A stretch of 64,000 nucleotides of DNA. Origin: Rathayibacter sp. VKM Ac-2804. Lineage in GTDB: Bacteria; Actinomycetota; Actinomycetes; Actinomycetales; Microbacteriaceae. A program made the position numbers and the translations under genes. This document shows positions 37,011-46,460 of this stretch, piece after piece; position 1 is the first letter of the stretch; each line of letters starts with the position of its first letter. The notes beneath the pieces are model-generated. The model worked only from the letters and a program-made list of their open reading frames with translations, was not told where the DNA came from and ran no database searches. The stretch spans positions 2,108,001 through 2,172,000 of the forward strand of contig NZ_CP047420.1 of NCBI RefSeq assembly GCF_009866655.1, written 5' to 3'.

Positions 37011-37393
37011 CGAACGGGCCGGCAAGACGGTCGCGTCGCCGGGGTGAGAGCTCCGGCGCCGAGGAACGTCCGGGCTCCGCAGAGCAGGGCGGTGGGTAAC
37101 ACCCACCCGGGGCGACCCGCGAGACAGTGCCACAGAGAACAGACCGCCACGGGCCCCGGCCCGCGGTAAGGGTGAAACGGTGGTGTAAGAGACCACCAGG
37201 GGCCGGAGTGATCCGGTCCGCTCGGTAAACCTCGCCCGGAGCAAGGTCAGACAGAGGACGATGCGGCTGCTCGTCGGGTCCTCGGGTAGACCGCTGGAGG
37301 GTCACGGCGACGTGCCCCCGAGAGAGATGGCCGTCCAGCGCCCGCCGAGAGGCGCGGCGTGAACAGAACCCGGCGTATCAGCCTGCCCCTTCG
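37011..37393 (+). ncRNA. rnpB: RNase P RNA (type A)
   Basis: About 383 nt. Universal blocks are present: gaggaacgtccgggctcc (37060s; the usual gaggaaAgtcc has a C here), gggtaa, acagagaacagaccgcc (37130s), ggtaagggtgaaacggtggtgtaagagacca (37167-37198), and the 3' agaacccggc. P1 can be drawn between cgaacgggccggc (37011-37023) and gcctgccccttcg (37381-37393) with two mismatches. A TACACT -10 lies 7 nt before the 5' end and a hairpin terminator follows directly. Confidence 0.93.
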
Positions 37394-37394
37394 C

Positions 37395-37427
37395 CACGAA
37401 AGGCCCCGCTGCGCGGGGCCTTTCGTG
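37395..37427 (+). terminator. rnpB terminator
   Basis: A 14-bp perfect stem cacgaaaggccccg / cggggcctttcgtg, loop ctgcg, starting 2 nt after the RNase P RNA 3' end. Confidence 0.85.
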
Positions 37428-37447
37428 TCTCGTGGCCGGCTGTGCCT

Positions 37448-37674
37448 TCTTGCGCGGCGGTCCCCGCCCGCCGCGCAGTGGTCGGCCCGAGCGGAGGGAC
37501 GCGTTCCCCAGAGCGTCTCGCGTCCGGCTCCGGAGAATCGCCGGCACGCGTCGCGGGATCTGTTCTGCGCCGCGGTCCCTGCCCGCCGCGCCGCGGTCGG
37601 CCCGAGCGGAGGGTCGCGTTCCGCAGAGCGCCCTGCGTCCGGCTCCGGAGAAACGCTGGCACGCGTTTCTCCGG
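37448..37674 (+). repeat. 115-bp tandem duplication carrying hairpin element copies B and C
   Basis: Two units share gcggtccc[ct]gcccgccgcg, ggtcggcccgagcggaggg and gcgttcc[cg]cagagcg (37501-37515 and 37616-37630). Copy C ends in a perfect 12-bp hairpin, ccggagaaacgc (37645-37656), loop tggcac, gcgtttctccgg (37663-37674). Copy B's hairpin is degenerate. Confidence 0.8.
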
Positions 37675-37689
37675 CTCGCCTCGTGTTCG

Positions 37690-37810
37690 TGCTGATCGAG
37701 TAGCCCTCGGAGAGGGCGTATCGAGATCCGGCCCTGCTGGACGCGTGCTCGAGACCGCCGTTCGATGGCGTGGGTCTCGATACGCCGCTGCGCGGTTACT
37801 CGACCAGCAT
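37690..37810. repeat. Paired intergenic repeats, locus 4
   Basis: Forward half at 37690-37728 (tgctgatcgagtagccctcg ... gtatcgagatcc) and inverted half at 37771-37810 (gggtctcgatacgccgctgc ... ctcgaccagcat), in the gap between rnpB and ppgK. Confidence 0.8.
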
Positions 37811-37873
37811 GGAGGGAGCGGGCGTCAGGGACGCGGGCCCTGCCGGCCGCTCTCGCGCAGCGAGACTCACCGG

Positions 37874-37981
37874 CGAGACGCGTGCCAGCGTTTCGTCGTC
37901 GCCGAAGGCGAGACGCTCTGCGGAACGCGGCCACCTGTCGAGGCCGACAGCGCCGCGGCGGGCAGGGACCACCGCGGAGGA
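37874..37981 (-). repeat. Hairpin-bearing intergenic element, copy D (inverted)
   Basis: Exact complement of gcgttccgcagagcg at 37914-37928. An 8-bp hairpin cgagacgc (37874-37881), loop gtgcca, gcgtttcg (37888-37895) contains one G-U. The flank 37957-37981 matches the gcggtccctgcccgccgcg part of the tandem copies in reverse. Confidence 0.75.
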
Positions 37982-37991
37982 GGGCGCCGCC

Positions 37992-38756
37992 TCAGCGGCG
38001 CGCGCCGCCGCCCGCGAGGGCCGCGGCGCCGAGGATGCCGGCGTTGTTGCGCAGCGCCGCCGGCACGATCGGGGTGCGCAGGTCGAGCAGGGGCAGGAAC
38101 TCCTCGTGGTGCTTGGAGATGCCGCCGCCGACGATGATGAGGTCCGGCCAGAGGAGCGCCTCGAGGTGGGAGTAGTAGCGCTGCAGGCGCTTGGCCCAGT
38201 GCTTGTAGTCGAGGTCGTCCCGCTCCTTCGCAGCGAAGGACGCCTTCTTCTCGTAGTCGCCGCCATGGATCTCGAGATGGCCGAGCTCGGCGTTGGGGAT
38301 GAGGACGCCGTCGTAGATCTGCGCGGTTCCGATGCCGGTGCCGAGCGTCGTCATCAGGACCAGGCCTTTCTTGTCCTTCGCGGCGCCGAAGCGCGACTCG
38401 GCGTAGCCCGCGGCGTCCGCGTCGTTCACGAAGAAGATGTCGCGGCCGATGGCGTCCTCGAACAGCTTTTCGGCCTCGAGGCCGATCCACTCGTCCGAGA
38501 CGTTCGCTGCGGACATGGTGCGCCCGTGCACGACGGCGGCCGGGAAGCAGATCCCCACGGGGGTGTCGGCCGGTGCGTCCGGGAGCATGCCCAGGATCTG
38601 CTGCACGGTGGCGACGATGTCCTTCGGGCCTCCGCCCTCGGGGGTGGCGACCTTCATCCGGTCGCTGAGGAGGGCGCCCTCGCCGAGGTCGACGTACGCC
38701 CCCTTGATGCCGGTCCCTCCGATGTCGATTCCGATCGCGGTCGCAGCAGCAGTCAT
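37992..38756 (-). CDS. ppgK: Polyphosphate glucokinase
   Basis: A 254-residue ROK-family kinase that phosphorylates glucose with polyphosphate (and often ATP), typical of Actinobacteria. The phosphate-binding motif AIGIDIGGTGIKGAYVDL is at the N-terminus, and the LMTTLGTGIGTAQIYDGVLIPNAELGHLEI region carries the catalytic acid and ROK signature. The ATG at 38756 is preferred to 38765 because TAGCAT (38764-38769, minus) lies 7 nt upstream, matching the leaderless pattern; the upstream ATG would overlap the -10. No other sugar gene is adjacent. Confidence 0.93.
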   Translation of the reverse strand: MTAAATAIGIDIGGTGIKGAYVDLGEGALLSDRMKVATPEGGGPKDIVATVQQILGMLPDAPADTPVGICFPAAVVHGRTMSAANVSDEWIGLEAEKLFEDAIGRDIFFVNDADAAGYAESRFGAAKDKKGLVLMTTLGTGIGTAQIYDGVLIPNAELGHLEIHGGDYEKKASFAAKERDDLDYKHWAKRLQRYYSHLEALLWPDLIIVGGGISKHHEEFLPLLDLRTPIVPAALRNNAGILGAAALAGGGARR

Positions 38757-38821
38757 ACCGGCCATGCTAGCGAGACGCGAGGGGCAGCGGCCGGTGACCG
38801 GCCCCGGCGTAGGATCGCCGC

Positions 38822-39007
38822 ATGTCTGACGGTGATGCGAACTCCTGGTGGTACAACCTCAAGTCCGGCGCGGTGGAGCAGGGCTTCCAGTCCCCGTCCG
38901 TCGACCGCGCGGGCCCCTACTCGTCGCGCGAGGAGGCCTCCCACGCCCTCGAGAAGATGCGCGAGAACACCCGCCGCTGGGACGAGGAGGACGCCGAGGA
39001 CCGCTGA
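38822..39007 (+). CDS. Small conserved actinobacterial protein (61 aa)
   Basis: A 61-residue acidic protein (SWWYNLKSGAVEQGFQSPSVDRAGPYSSREEASHALEKMRENTRRWDEEDAEDR). The WWYN...VEQG pattern and helix with GPY resemble the small SPOR-like proteins found in Actinobacteria; this is from memory. The ATG at 38822 has TAGGAT exactly 6 nt upstream (38810-38815) and no Shine-Dalgarno. It is divergent from ppgK and convergent with panB. Function unknown. Confidence 0.8.
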   Translation: MSDGDANSWWYNLKSGAVEQGFQSPSVDRAGPYSSREEASHALEKMRENTRRWDEEDAEDR

Positions 39008-39033
39008 TCCCCGCTGACCCGGGTCGCGCCCCG

Positions 39034-39846
39034 CTACTCGTAGCTGTGCTCGACTCCGGGGTACGCGCCGGCCTCGACGTCCTCGCGGAACGCGGTGACC
39101 GCTCCGGTGAGGACGCCCCGCAGGTCGGCGTACTGCTTCACGAAGCGCGGCACCCGGCCGGTGGTGAGCCCGGCGAAGTCGGTCCAGACGAGCAGCTGAC
39201 CGTCCACGTGCGGACCGGCGCCGACGCCGATCGTCGGGATGCGGAGCTCCTCGGTGACCTGACGGGCGGCCTCGCTGGGCACCATCTCCAGGACGACGGC
39301 GAAGGCGCCGGCCTCCTGGACGGCGCGCGCGTCGGCGAGCAGCTGCTCGATCCCCTCGCCGCGGCCCTGGATCATGTGCCCGCCGAGGCCGTGCTCGCTC
39401 TGCGGGGTGAAGCCGATGTGCGCCATCACGGGGATGCCGGCCTCGACGATCCGCCGGATCTGCTCGGCGGAGCGGACGCCGCCCTCGAGCTTCACGGCGT
39501 GGGCGTGCGTCTCCTTCATGAAGCGGAACGCGGTGTGCAGCGCATCGTCCGCACCGGACTCGTAGGAGCCGAAGGGCAGGTCGGCGACGACGAACGCGCG
39601 CTCGACGGCGCCCGCGACGGCCCGGGCCAGCGGGATCAGCTCGTCCACGGTGACGGGCAGGGTCGTGTCGTAGCCGAGCACCGTGTTGCCGGCCGAGTCG
39701 CCGACGAGCAGGAAGTCGATGCCCGCCTGGTCGAAGATGCGGGCGGTGAGCACGTCGTAGCTGGTGAGCCCGGTGATCCGCACCCCCGAGTCCTTCGCGG
39801 TCTGGAAGTGGCGGGTTCTCACGCGTTTCACGGGCTGCGCTGACAT
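39034..39846 (-). CDS. panB: 3-methyl-2-oxobutanoate hydroxymethyltransferase
   Basis: A 270-residue enzyme of the pantothenate/CoA pathway that adds a hydroxymethyl group from methylenetetrahydrofolate to ketoisovalerate. Canonical segments: [21 protein letters not shown] start, [21 protein letters not shown] (Mg/substrate loop), [14 protein letters not shown], and [21 protein letters not shown] (39854-39859, minus) lies 7 nt before the ATG, indicating leaderless transcription. It is divergent from glnA2, the same neighbourhood as in M. tuberculosis (panB near glnA2-glnE-glnA1). Confidence 0.96.
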   Translation of the reverse strand: MSAQPVKRVRTRHFQTAKDSGVRITGLTSYDVLTARIFDQAGIDFLLVGDSAGNTVLGYDTTLPVTVDELIPLARAVAGAVERAFVVADLPFGSYESGADDALHTAFRFMKETHAHAVKLEGGVRSAEQIRRIVEAGIPVMAHIGFTPQSEHGLGGHMIQGRGEGIEQLLADARAVQEAGAFAVVLEMVPSEAARQVTEELRIPTIGVGAGPHVDGQLLVWTDFAGLTTGRVPRFVKQYADLRGVLTGAVTAFREDVEAGAYPGVEHSYE

Positions 39847-39953
39847 GCGTTCGAGTCTATCCGCGCCCTGTCCCGCCTCTGCGGGGGACGGCAGGGCGCC
39901 CAGCGCGCACGGGGCGGAGCCACTAGCCTGGAGGCGAAACAGGAAGGGCCTTG

Positions 39954-41291
39954 ATGGACAAGCAACGGGACTTCGTTCTTCGCACCATTGAAGAGCGAGG
40001 GATCAAATTCGTTCGCCTCTGGTTCACGGACGTCGTCGGCACGCTCAAGTCGGTCGCGATCGCGCCGGCCGAGGTCGAGGGGGCGTTCGCCGAGGGTCTC
40101 GGCTTCGACGGCTCCGCGATCGAGGGGCTGACCCGCTCCTACGAGGCCGACGTCCTGGCCCACCCGGACCCGTCGACCTTCCAGATCCTGCCGTGGCGCG
40201 GCGAGATCGACCCGACGGCGCGGATGTTCTGCGACATCACCACGCCCGACGGCCAGCCCGCCGTCGCGGACCCGCGGAACGTGCTCAAGCGCACGCTGGC
40301 GAAGGCGGCCGAGCGCGGGTTCACCTTCTACACGCACCCCGAGATCGAGTTCTACCTGCTGAAGTCGTCGACGTTCGGTGCCGAGGGCCCCGAGCCCGTG
40401 GACTCCGCCGGCTACTTCGACAACGTCCCCGGTGGCACGGCGCACGACTTCCGCCGCCGCTCGGTCCGCATGCTCGAGGACCTCGGCATCTCGGTCGAGT
40501 TCAGCCACCACGAGGCGGGCCCCGGTCAGAACGAGATCGACCTCCGCTACGCGGACGCGCTGACCACGGCCGACAACATCATGACCTTCCGCACGGTCAT
40601 CAAGGAGGTGGCGATCGAGCAGGGCGTCTACGCGACCTTCATGCCGAAGCCGCTCTCCGGCCACCCCGGTTCGGGCATGCACACCCACCTCTCGCTCTTC
40701 GAGGGCGACATGAACGTGTTCTACGAGCAGGGCGCGCAGTACCAGCTGTCCAAGCTCGGTCGTCAGTTCATCGCCGGGCTGCTCAAGCACGCCCCCGAGA
40801 TCACCGCGGTGACGAACCAGTTCGTGAACTCGTACAAGCGGCTCTGGGGCGGCGACGAGGCTCCCAGCTACGTGTCCTGGGGCCACAACAACCGCTCCGC
40901 GCTCGTGCGCGTGCCGCTGTACAAGCCCAACAAGGGCCAGTCCTCGCGCATCGAGTACCGGGCGCTCGATTCGGCCGCGAACCCGTACCTCGCGTACTCC
41001 CTCCTGCTGGCCGCCGGGCTCAAGGGGATCGAGGAGGGCTACGAGCTCCCCGCCGAGGCGGAGGACAACGTCTGGACGCTGTCGGACGCCGAGCGCCGCG
41101 CCCTGGGCTACAGCCCGCTGCCGGCGAGCCTCGACCGCGCGATCTCGCTGATGGAGGAGTCGGAGCTCGTCGCCGAGACCCTCGGCGAGCAGGTGTTCAA
41201 CTTCGTGCTGCTCAACAAGCGGAAGGACTGGGCCGAATACCGCGCCCAGGTCACCCCGTACGAGCTGCGCAGCAACCTCGAGATGCTCTGA
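39954..41291 (+). CDS. glnA2: Glutamine synthetase type I, GlnA2 paralogue
   Basis: A 445-residue glutamine synthetase. Type I motifs: FDGSAIEG (beta-grasp/active site), [29 protein letters not shown] and the ATP loop around [18 protein letters not shown]. The regulatory adenylylation segment (DLYELPPEE in GlnA1) is absent; the equivalent stretch reads [14 protein letters not shown] with no tyrosine. It is therefore probably not a GlnE target. In other actinobacteria GlnA2 can act on polyamines or isoglutamine; its substrate here is open. ATG at 39954 with AGGAAGG upstream (a TTG 3 bp earlier is possible). glnE follows after 11 bp. Confidence 0.93.
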   Translation: MDKQRDFVLRTIEERGIKFVRLWFTDVVGTLKSVAIAPAEVEGAFAEGLGFDGSAIEGLTRSYEADVLAHPDPSTFQILPWRGEIDPTARMFCDITTPDGQPAVADPRNVLKRTLAKAAERGFTFYTHPEIEFYLLKSSTFGAEGPEPVDSAGYFDNVPGGTAHDFRRRSVRMLEDLGISVEFSHHEAGPGQNEIDLRYADALTTADNIMTFRTVIKEVAIEQGVYATFMPKPLSGHPGSGMHTHLSLFEGDMNVFYEQGAQYQLSKLGRQFIAGLLKHAPEITAVTNQFVNSYKRLWGGDEAPSYVSWGHNNRSALVRVPLYKPNKGQSSRIEYRALDSAANPYLAYSLLLAAGLKGIEEGYELPAEAEDNVWTLSDAERRALGYSPLPASLDRAISLMEESELVAETLGEQVFNFVLLNKRKDWAEYRAQVTPYELRSNLEML

Positions 41292-41302
41292 CCCCTCGCG
41301 CC

Positions 41303-44300
41303 ATGCCCCGCGAACGCACGCTGAGCGAGGTCGCGCGCCTCGGTTTCGCCGCCCTCGGCGAGACCGGGGCGCGGCTCGCCGAGGCGGAGGAGCTCGCGGG
41401 CCGATCGCTCGAGTCGGTGGTGCCGGCCTTCGCGACGGTGGCCGATCCGGACGCGGCGCTCGGCGCGCTGCTCGATCTGCTGCGCAGTCGCCGCGACCGG
41501 ATGGACGCGGTCCTCGCGGACGACGCCGCGATCACGCGCCTGCTGCTCGTCCTGGGGGCGTCCTCCGGTCTCGCGGACTTCCTGCAGCGCCGGCCGGACG
41601 AGCTCGTCGGCTTCCTCGACCCCGTCCGGGTCCTTCCGGGTCGCGGTGAGCTCAAGCAGGAGCTGCTCGACTCGGTCGGCGCCGTCGACGGCGTCGCGGC
41701 GCTGCACGAGGAGGACGGCTGGACGGCCCTGCGAGTCCGCTACCGCCGGCTGCTCACCCGCGTCGTCGTGCACGACCTCGGCCAGGCGGATCCGGTCGCG
41801 GCGATCGATCGGGTGGCGCGCACCCTCGCCGATCTGGCCGGAGCGGCGCTGGAGGCGTCCCTCGCGGTGGCCCGCGCCGACCTGATCGCGGGGTCCGGCC
41901 CCGGCCGATTCGACCGCGAGGAGGTGGAGGCGACGCGCTTCGCCGTCATCGGCATGGGCAAGGCCGGCGCCTCCGAGCTCAACTACGTCAGCGACGTCGA
42001 CGTGATCTTCGTGGCCGAGGGCGACCCCGAGCGCGGTCTCTCGAACGCCCGCGCGATCGACATCGCGACGCGGCTCGCCGTCCTCCTGATGCGCGGCACC
42101 TCGGCGCTCGCCCTCGAGCCGGACCTGTGGGAGGTCGATCCGAACCTCCGCCCGGAGGGCAAGCAGGGCGCGCTGGTGCGGACCCTGGAGTCGCACATCA
42201 CCTACTACGACCGCTGGGCGAAGAGCTGGGAGTTCCAGGCCCTGCTGAAGGCGCGCCCGCTCGCGGGAGACCTCGAGCTCGGCCGCGCCTACGTGGAGGC
42301 CGTCGCGCCGAAGGTCTGGTCGAGCGCGTCCCGGGAGAACTTCGTCGAGTCGGTGCAGCGGATGCGGGAGCGCGTCACCGAGAACATCCCGCAGAACGAC
42401 GTCCACTACCAGATCAAGCTCGGCCCGGGCGGGCTGCGCGACATCGAGTTCACGGTCCAGCTGCTCCAGCTCGTGCACGGCCAGACCGACGACGAGATCC
42501 ACATGCCCGGCACGCTGCTGGCCCTGGGCGCTCTCGCCGATCGCGGCTACATCGGCCGCGCGGCGGCGGAGGAGTTCGCGCAGGACTACCGCGCACTCCG
42601 CCTGCTCGAGCACCGGCTCCAGCTGCGGAAGCTCCGGCGCACCCACCTGATGCCGCGGGACGAGCACGAGCTGCGCACCCTGGCCCGGGCGAGCGGTCTC
42701 GCCCGCAGCGCCGAGGAGCTCCTCGTCGTCTGGAACTCCATCAAGCACCGGGTGCGCGGGCTGCACGAGCGGCTGTTCTACCGCCCGCTGCTCTCCGCGG
42801 TGGCGGCGCTGCCCGACGGCGGGATCGAGCTGTCGACCGGGCAGGCGGAGGCGCGCCTCGCCGCCATCGGCTTCGCGGACGCCCGCGGCGCCCTCGGCCA
42901 CATCGCCGCGATGACCTCGGGCGTCTCGCGGCGCGCGAGCATCCAGCGCCACCTCGTCCCCGTCATGCTGCAGTGGTTCGCCGACGGCGCGGACCCCGAC
43001 TACGGGCTCCTCGCCTTCCGGCGTCTCAGCGACACGCTCGGCGGCACGCCCTGGTTCCTCCGGATGCTGCGCGACTCCTCCGGGGCCGCGAAGCGCCTGA
43101 CGACGGTCCTCTCCGGCTCGCGCTTCGTCGGCGAGCTGCTCGACCGCATCCCCGAGTCGGCGGCCTGGCTCGAGGACGACGAGGCCCTCCGACCGCGCAG
43201 CGCCGACCGGCTGGCCGAGGAGGTGCGCGCCGTGCTGGCGCGGCACGAGACTCCGGAGGCCGTCGCGACGGCGCTGCGGGGGATGCGCCGCCGGGAGGTG
43301 CTCCGCACCGCGATGGGCGGCGTCCTCGGGCTGAGCACGATCGAGGAGATCGCGACCAGCCTCTCCGACATCATCTCCGCGCTGCTCGGCGGCGTGCTCG
43401 CCGCCGTCCGGCGCTCGAGCACGGGACGCCGCGGGTCCGCCGCGGAGTTCGCCGTGATCGGCATGGGGCGCTACGGGGGAGCGGAGCTGGGCTTCGGCTC
43501 CGACGCCGACGTGATGTACGTGCAGCGACCGGGCGGAGAGGATCCGCACGAGGCGCAGCTCTACGCGCAGTTCCTGGTCGCCGAGCTCGTCCGTCTGACC
43601 GAGGACTCGCGCCTTCCGCTCGACCTCGACGCCGATCTGCGCCCGGAGGGCAAGAACGGCCCGCTCGTGCGCTCGCTCGACTCCTACCGGGCCTACTACG
43701 CGCGCTGGTCGCTGACCTGGGAGGCGCAGGCGCTGCTGCGCGCCCGCGGCGTGGCCGGCGACGCGGCGCTGATCGCCGACTTCGAGGAGCTGGCCGACGG
43801 CGTCCGCTACCCGGCGGCCATCTCGGACCGCGACATCCGAGAGGTCAAGCGGATCAAGGCCCGCGTCGAGAGCGAGCGGCTGCCGCAGGGCGCCGACCCC
43901 AAGCGCCACCTCAAGCTCGGCCGCGGCTCGCTGAGCGATGTCGAGTGGCTGGTGCAGCTGCTGCAGCTGCAGCACGCGCGCACCATCCCCGCGCTGCGGA
44001 CGACCTCGACGCTGACCGCGCTGAGCGTGGCGGAGGAGGCGCAGCTCGTCTCCCCGCCCGACGCGGAGCGCCTGCGCGCGGCCTGGATCCTCGCGTCGCG
44101 GGTGCGCTCGGCGATGACGCTGTTCCTCGACCGCACCGCCGACGTGCTGCCCGCCGACCGCCGCCAGCTGGACGGGGTGGCGCGACTGCTCGAGTACCCC
44201 GCCGACTCGGCGACGCAGCTCGAGGACGACTACCTCGGCGTCACCCGCCGGGCCCGCGCCGTCTTCGAGCGCCGCTTCTACGGCCCGGTCGAGGTCGACG

Positions 44301-44317
44301 CGCCGACCTACCGCTGA
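41303..44317 (+). CDS. glnE: Bifunctional glutamine synthetase adenylyltransferase/deadenylase
   Basis: A 1004-residue enzyme that adenylylates and deadenylylates GlnA1. It has two nucleotidyltransferase domains with mirrored signatures, GMGKAGASELNYVSDVDVIFV (about residues 217-237) and GMGRYGGAELGFGSDADVMYV (about 720-740), the duplicated GxGxxGxxELxxxSDxD pattern, each followed by a helical bundle. The start at 41303 lies 11 bp after glnA2 and no better site is visible. It lies between glnA2 and its likely target glnA1 (convergent). Length is typical of Actinobacteria. Confidence 0.95.
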   Translation: MPRERTLSEVARLGFAALGETGARLAEAEELAGRSLESVVPAFATVADPDAALGALLDLLRSRRDRMDAVLADDAAITRLLLVLGASSGLADFLQRRPDELVGFLDPVRVLPGRGELKQELLDSVGAVDGVAALHEEDGWTALRVRYRRLLTRVVVHDLGQADPVAAIDRVARTLADLAGAALEASLAVARADLIAGSGPGRFDREEVEATRFAVIGMGKAGASELNYVSDVDVIFVAEGDPERGLSNARAIDIATRLAVLLMRGTSALALEPDLWEVDPNLRPEGKQGALVRTLESHITYYDRWAKSWEFQALLKARPLAGDLELGRAYVEAVAPKVWSSASRENFVESVQRMRERVTENIPQNDVHYQIKLGPGGLRDIEFTVQLLQLVHGQTDDEIHMPGTLLALGALADRGYIGRAAAEEFAQDYRALRLLEHRLQLRKLRRTHLMPRDEHELRTLARASGLARSAEELLVVWNSIKHRVRGLHERLFYRPLLSAVAALPDGGIELSTGQAEARLAAIGFADARGALGHIAAMTSGVSRRASIQRHLVPVMLQWFADGADPDYGLLAFRRLSDTLGGTPWFLRMLRDSSGAAKRLTTVLSGSRFVGELLDRIPESAAWLEDDEALRPRSADRLAEEVRAVLARHETPEAVATALRGMRRREVLRTAMGGVLGLSTIEEIATSLSDIISALLGGVLAAVRRSSTGRRGSAAEFAVIGMGRYGGAELGFGSDADVMYVQRPGGEDPHEAQLYAQFLVAELVRLTEDSRLPLDLDADLRPEGKNGPLVRSLDSYRAYYARWSLTWEAQALLRARGVAGDAALIADFEELADGVRYPAAISDRDIREVKRIKARVESERLPQGADPKRHLKLGRGSLSDVEWLVQLLQLQHARTIPALRTTSTLTALSVAEEAQLVSPPDAERLRAAWILASRVRSAMTLFLDRTADVLPADRRQLDGVARLLEYPADSATQLEDDYLGVTRRARAVFERRFYGPVEVDAPTYR

Positions 44318-44343
44318 CGCCCGCGGACCGAGCCGGGAACGCG

Positions 44344-44377
44344 GAAGGGCCGCTCCTCCGGAGAGGAACGGCCCTTC
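44344..44377. terminator. Bidirectional terminator, glnE / glnA1
   Basis: A 9-bp stem gaagggccg (44344-44352) / cggcccttc (44369-44377) with an inner ctccggag dyad, between the convergent ends of glnE and glnA1. It can work on both transcripts. Confidence 0.75.
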
Positions 44378-44408
44378 GTGCAGGGCGCGAGCGCTGCGGT
44401 GCGTCGGA

Positions 44409-45833
44409 TCAGACGCCGTAGTACAGCTCGAACTCGAAGGGGTGCGGGCGCTGCGCGAGGGGCTTGATCTCCTTCTCGCGCTTGTAGTCGATCCAGGTCT
44501 CGATGAGCTCCTGGGTGAACACGCCGCCCTGGAGCAGGAAGTCGTGGTCGGCCTCGAGGGCGGCGAGGGCCTCCTCGAGCGAGGCGGGGACCTGCGGGAT
44601 GAGCTTGGCCTCCTCCGGGGGCAGCTCGTACAGGTCCTTGTCGACCGGCTCGTGCGGCTCGATGCGGTTCTTGATGCCGTCGAGGCCCGCCATCAGCTGG
44701 GCGGCGAACGCGAGGTACGGGTTGCCGGAGGCGTCGGGCGCACGGAACTCGATGCGCTTGGCCTTGGGGTTCGTACCCGTGATCGGGATGCGGATGGACG
44801 CGGAGCGGTTGCCGGCCGAGTAGACCAGGTTGACCGGCGCCTCGAAGCCCGGGATCAGGCGGTGGTACGAGTTGACCGTCGGGTTCGTGAACGCGAGGAC
44901 GGCGGGGGCGTGCTTGAGCAGGCCGCCGATGTACCAGCGGGCGACGTCGGAGAGTCCGCCGTAGCCGTTCTCGTCGTAGAACAGGGGCTTGCCGTCGTTC
45001 CACAGCGACTGGTGGGTGTGCATGCCCGAGCCGTTGTCGCCGAAGAGCGGCTTCGGCATGAACGTGGCGGTCTTGCCCCACTGCTCGGCCGTGTTCTTGA
45101 CGATGTACTTGAACTTCAGGATGTCGTCCGCGGAGTGGACCATCGTGTCGAAGCGGTAGTTGATCTCGGCCTGGCCGCCGGTGCCCACCTCGTGGTGCGA
45201 GCGCTCGAGGATGAGGCCGGCGTCGATCAGCTTGAGGCAGATGTCGTCGCGGAGGTCGGCCTGCTTGTCGACCGGGCTGACCGGGAAGTAGCCGCCCTTG
45301 TAGGGGGTCTTGTTGCCGAGGTTGCCGCCCTCTTCGACGCGGCCCGAGTTCCAGGCGCCCTCGACGGAGTCGACGGAGTGGAACGCGGAGTTCTGAGTGA
45401 CCTCGTAGCGCACGTCGTCGAAGATGTAGAACTCGGCCTCGGGGGCGAAGAACGCGGTGTCGGCGATGCCGGTCGAGGCGAGGTACTTCTCGGCCTTCTT
45501 GGCGACCTGGCGCGGGTCCTTCGAGTAGATCTCCCCGTTGCGCGGGTTGTAGATGTCGAAGACGATGATCAGCGTGCGCTCGACGCGGAACGGGTCCACG
45601 TAGGCGGTGGTCACGTCAGGGATCAGCTGCATGTCCGATTCGTGGATGTTCGCGAATCCGCGGATCGAGGACCCGTCGAAGAGCTGGCCGACGGAGAAGA
45701 ACTCCTCGTCGACCGTCGAGGCGGGGATGTTGAAGTGCTGCTGGACACCGGGGAGATCGGTGAACCGGATGTCGAGGAACTTGACGTCCGTGTCCTTGAT
45801 GAACGTGAGCACCTCGGAAGAATCTTTAAACAT
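44409..45833 (-). CDS. glnA: Glutamine synthetase type I, GlnA1
   Basis: A 474-residue main glutamine synthetase. The ATG at 45833 gives the canonical [29 protein letters not shown] (tctcct, 45840-45845) is upstream. Motifs: [33 protein letters not shown] region, [16 protein letters not shown]. Adenylylation site Tyr402 in [10 protein letters not shown] is present, matching control by the convergent glnE. The two glutamine synthetases, GlnE and a conserved RDD/DUF4191 pair form the well-known actinobacterial nitrogen module. Length is normal. Confidence 0.97.
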   Translation of the reverse strand: MFKDSSEVLTFIKDTDVKFLDIRFTDLPGVQQHFNIPASTVDEEFFSVGQLFDGSSIRGFANIHESDMQLIPDVTTAYVDPFRVERTLIIVFDIYNPRNGEIYSKDPRQVAKKAEKYLASTGIADTAFFAPEAEFYIFDDVRYEVTQNSAFHSVDSVEGAWNSGRVEEGGNLGNKTPYKGGYFPVSPVDKQADLRDDICLKLIDAGLILERSHHEVGTGGQAEINYRFDTMVHSADDILKFKYIVKNTAEQWGKTATFMPKPLFGDNGSGMHTHQSLWNDGKPLFYDENGYGGLSDVARWYIGGLLKHAPAVLAFTNPTVNSYHRLIPGFEAPVNLVYSAGNRSASIRIPITGTNPKAKRIEFRAPDASGNPYLAFAAQLMAGLDGIKNRIEPHEPVDKDLYELPPEEAKLIPQVPASLEEALAALEADHDFLLQGGVFTQELIETWIDYKREKEIKPLAQRPHPFEFELYYGV

Positions 45834-46013
45834 GCAAAGGTCTCCTATGGCGTAACGGGTTGCTGCAGAGCGCAGCCGTTCCAGGGTAGTCATGGGGGGT
45901 TTCCCCACCGTGTCCCGTTTGTTTCGAGCGTGTTACGCGAAGCTCTGTCGAGCGCGTCGTGGCGGGGAACGGGTTCCCGGCGGGCGCCGGGGTGGCGCGG
46001 GTAGCATCGGAGG

Positions 46014-46436
46014 ATGCCAGCACCGGAACGCAGGACCTTCGCCGACGTCGCCCCGAGCACGCGGCCGGGGGAGCGGCTCGGCCTCCCTGAGACAGGCCGC
46101 ATGTCGATCGCCCGGCCCGGCCGCCGCTTCGCCGCGCTCGCCGTCGACTTCGCGATCGTCGCTCTGCTGTCCTTCGTCTTCTTCGGCTACGACCGCTGGG
46201 CGAGCATCATCCTCTTCGTCGTGCTGCAGGCGGTCTTCATCCCCACGATCGGCGGCAGCATCGGCCACCGGCTGCTGGGGCTGCGAGTCGTCCGCCTCGG
46301 TGGCGGCTGGGTCGGCGTCTGGCGGCCGCTGGTGCGCTCGGTGCTCCTGGCCGTCCTGGTGCCTGCTCTCGTCTGGGACTCGGACCAGCGCGGCTTCCAC
46401 GACAAGGTGGCGGGAACGGTGCTCGTCCGATACTGA
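46014..46436 (+). CDS. RDD family membrane protein
   Basis: A 140-residue membrane protein. The N-terminal 40 residues are cytoplasmic, with two or three helices (FAALAVDFAIVALLSFVFFGY; SIILFVVLQAVFIPTI; LVRSVLLAVLVPALVW). The RDD signature (RRFAALAVDF and DQRGFHDKVAGTVL) is present. The transport or channel role is unknown; RDD genes sit between DUF4191 and glnA in many Actinobacteria. TAGCAT (46002-46007) lies 6 nt before the ATG, with a GGAGG overlapping the spacer, so both initiation modes are possible. Confidence 0.9.
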   Translation: MPAPERRTFADVAPSTRPGERLGLPETGRMSIARPGRRFAALAVDFAIVALLSFVFFGYDRWASIILFVVLQAVFIPTIGGSIGHRLLGLRVVRLGGGWVGVWRPLVRSVLLAVLVPALVWDSDQRGFHDKVAGTVLVRY

Positions 46437-46460
46437 TCGGGTAGACGTTCCGGAGACGAC

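Larger units (their letters stand above)
37428..37991. other. 564-bp gene-free repeat region between convergent rnpB and ppgK
   Basis: It contains three copies of the gcgttccgcagagcg hairpin element (two as a 115-bp tandem duplication, one inverted) and one pair of Microbacteriaceae-type repeats (37690-37810). No frame has family similarity. No transposase or RNA gene is recognised. Confidence 0.7.

Noticed and set aside
37428-37991. Short frames in the repeat region after rnpB, some with over 100 codons
   Set aside because: They follow the repeats in all frames, have no ribosome site or -10, and no recognisable domain.
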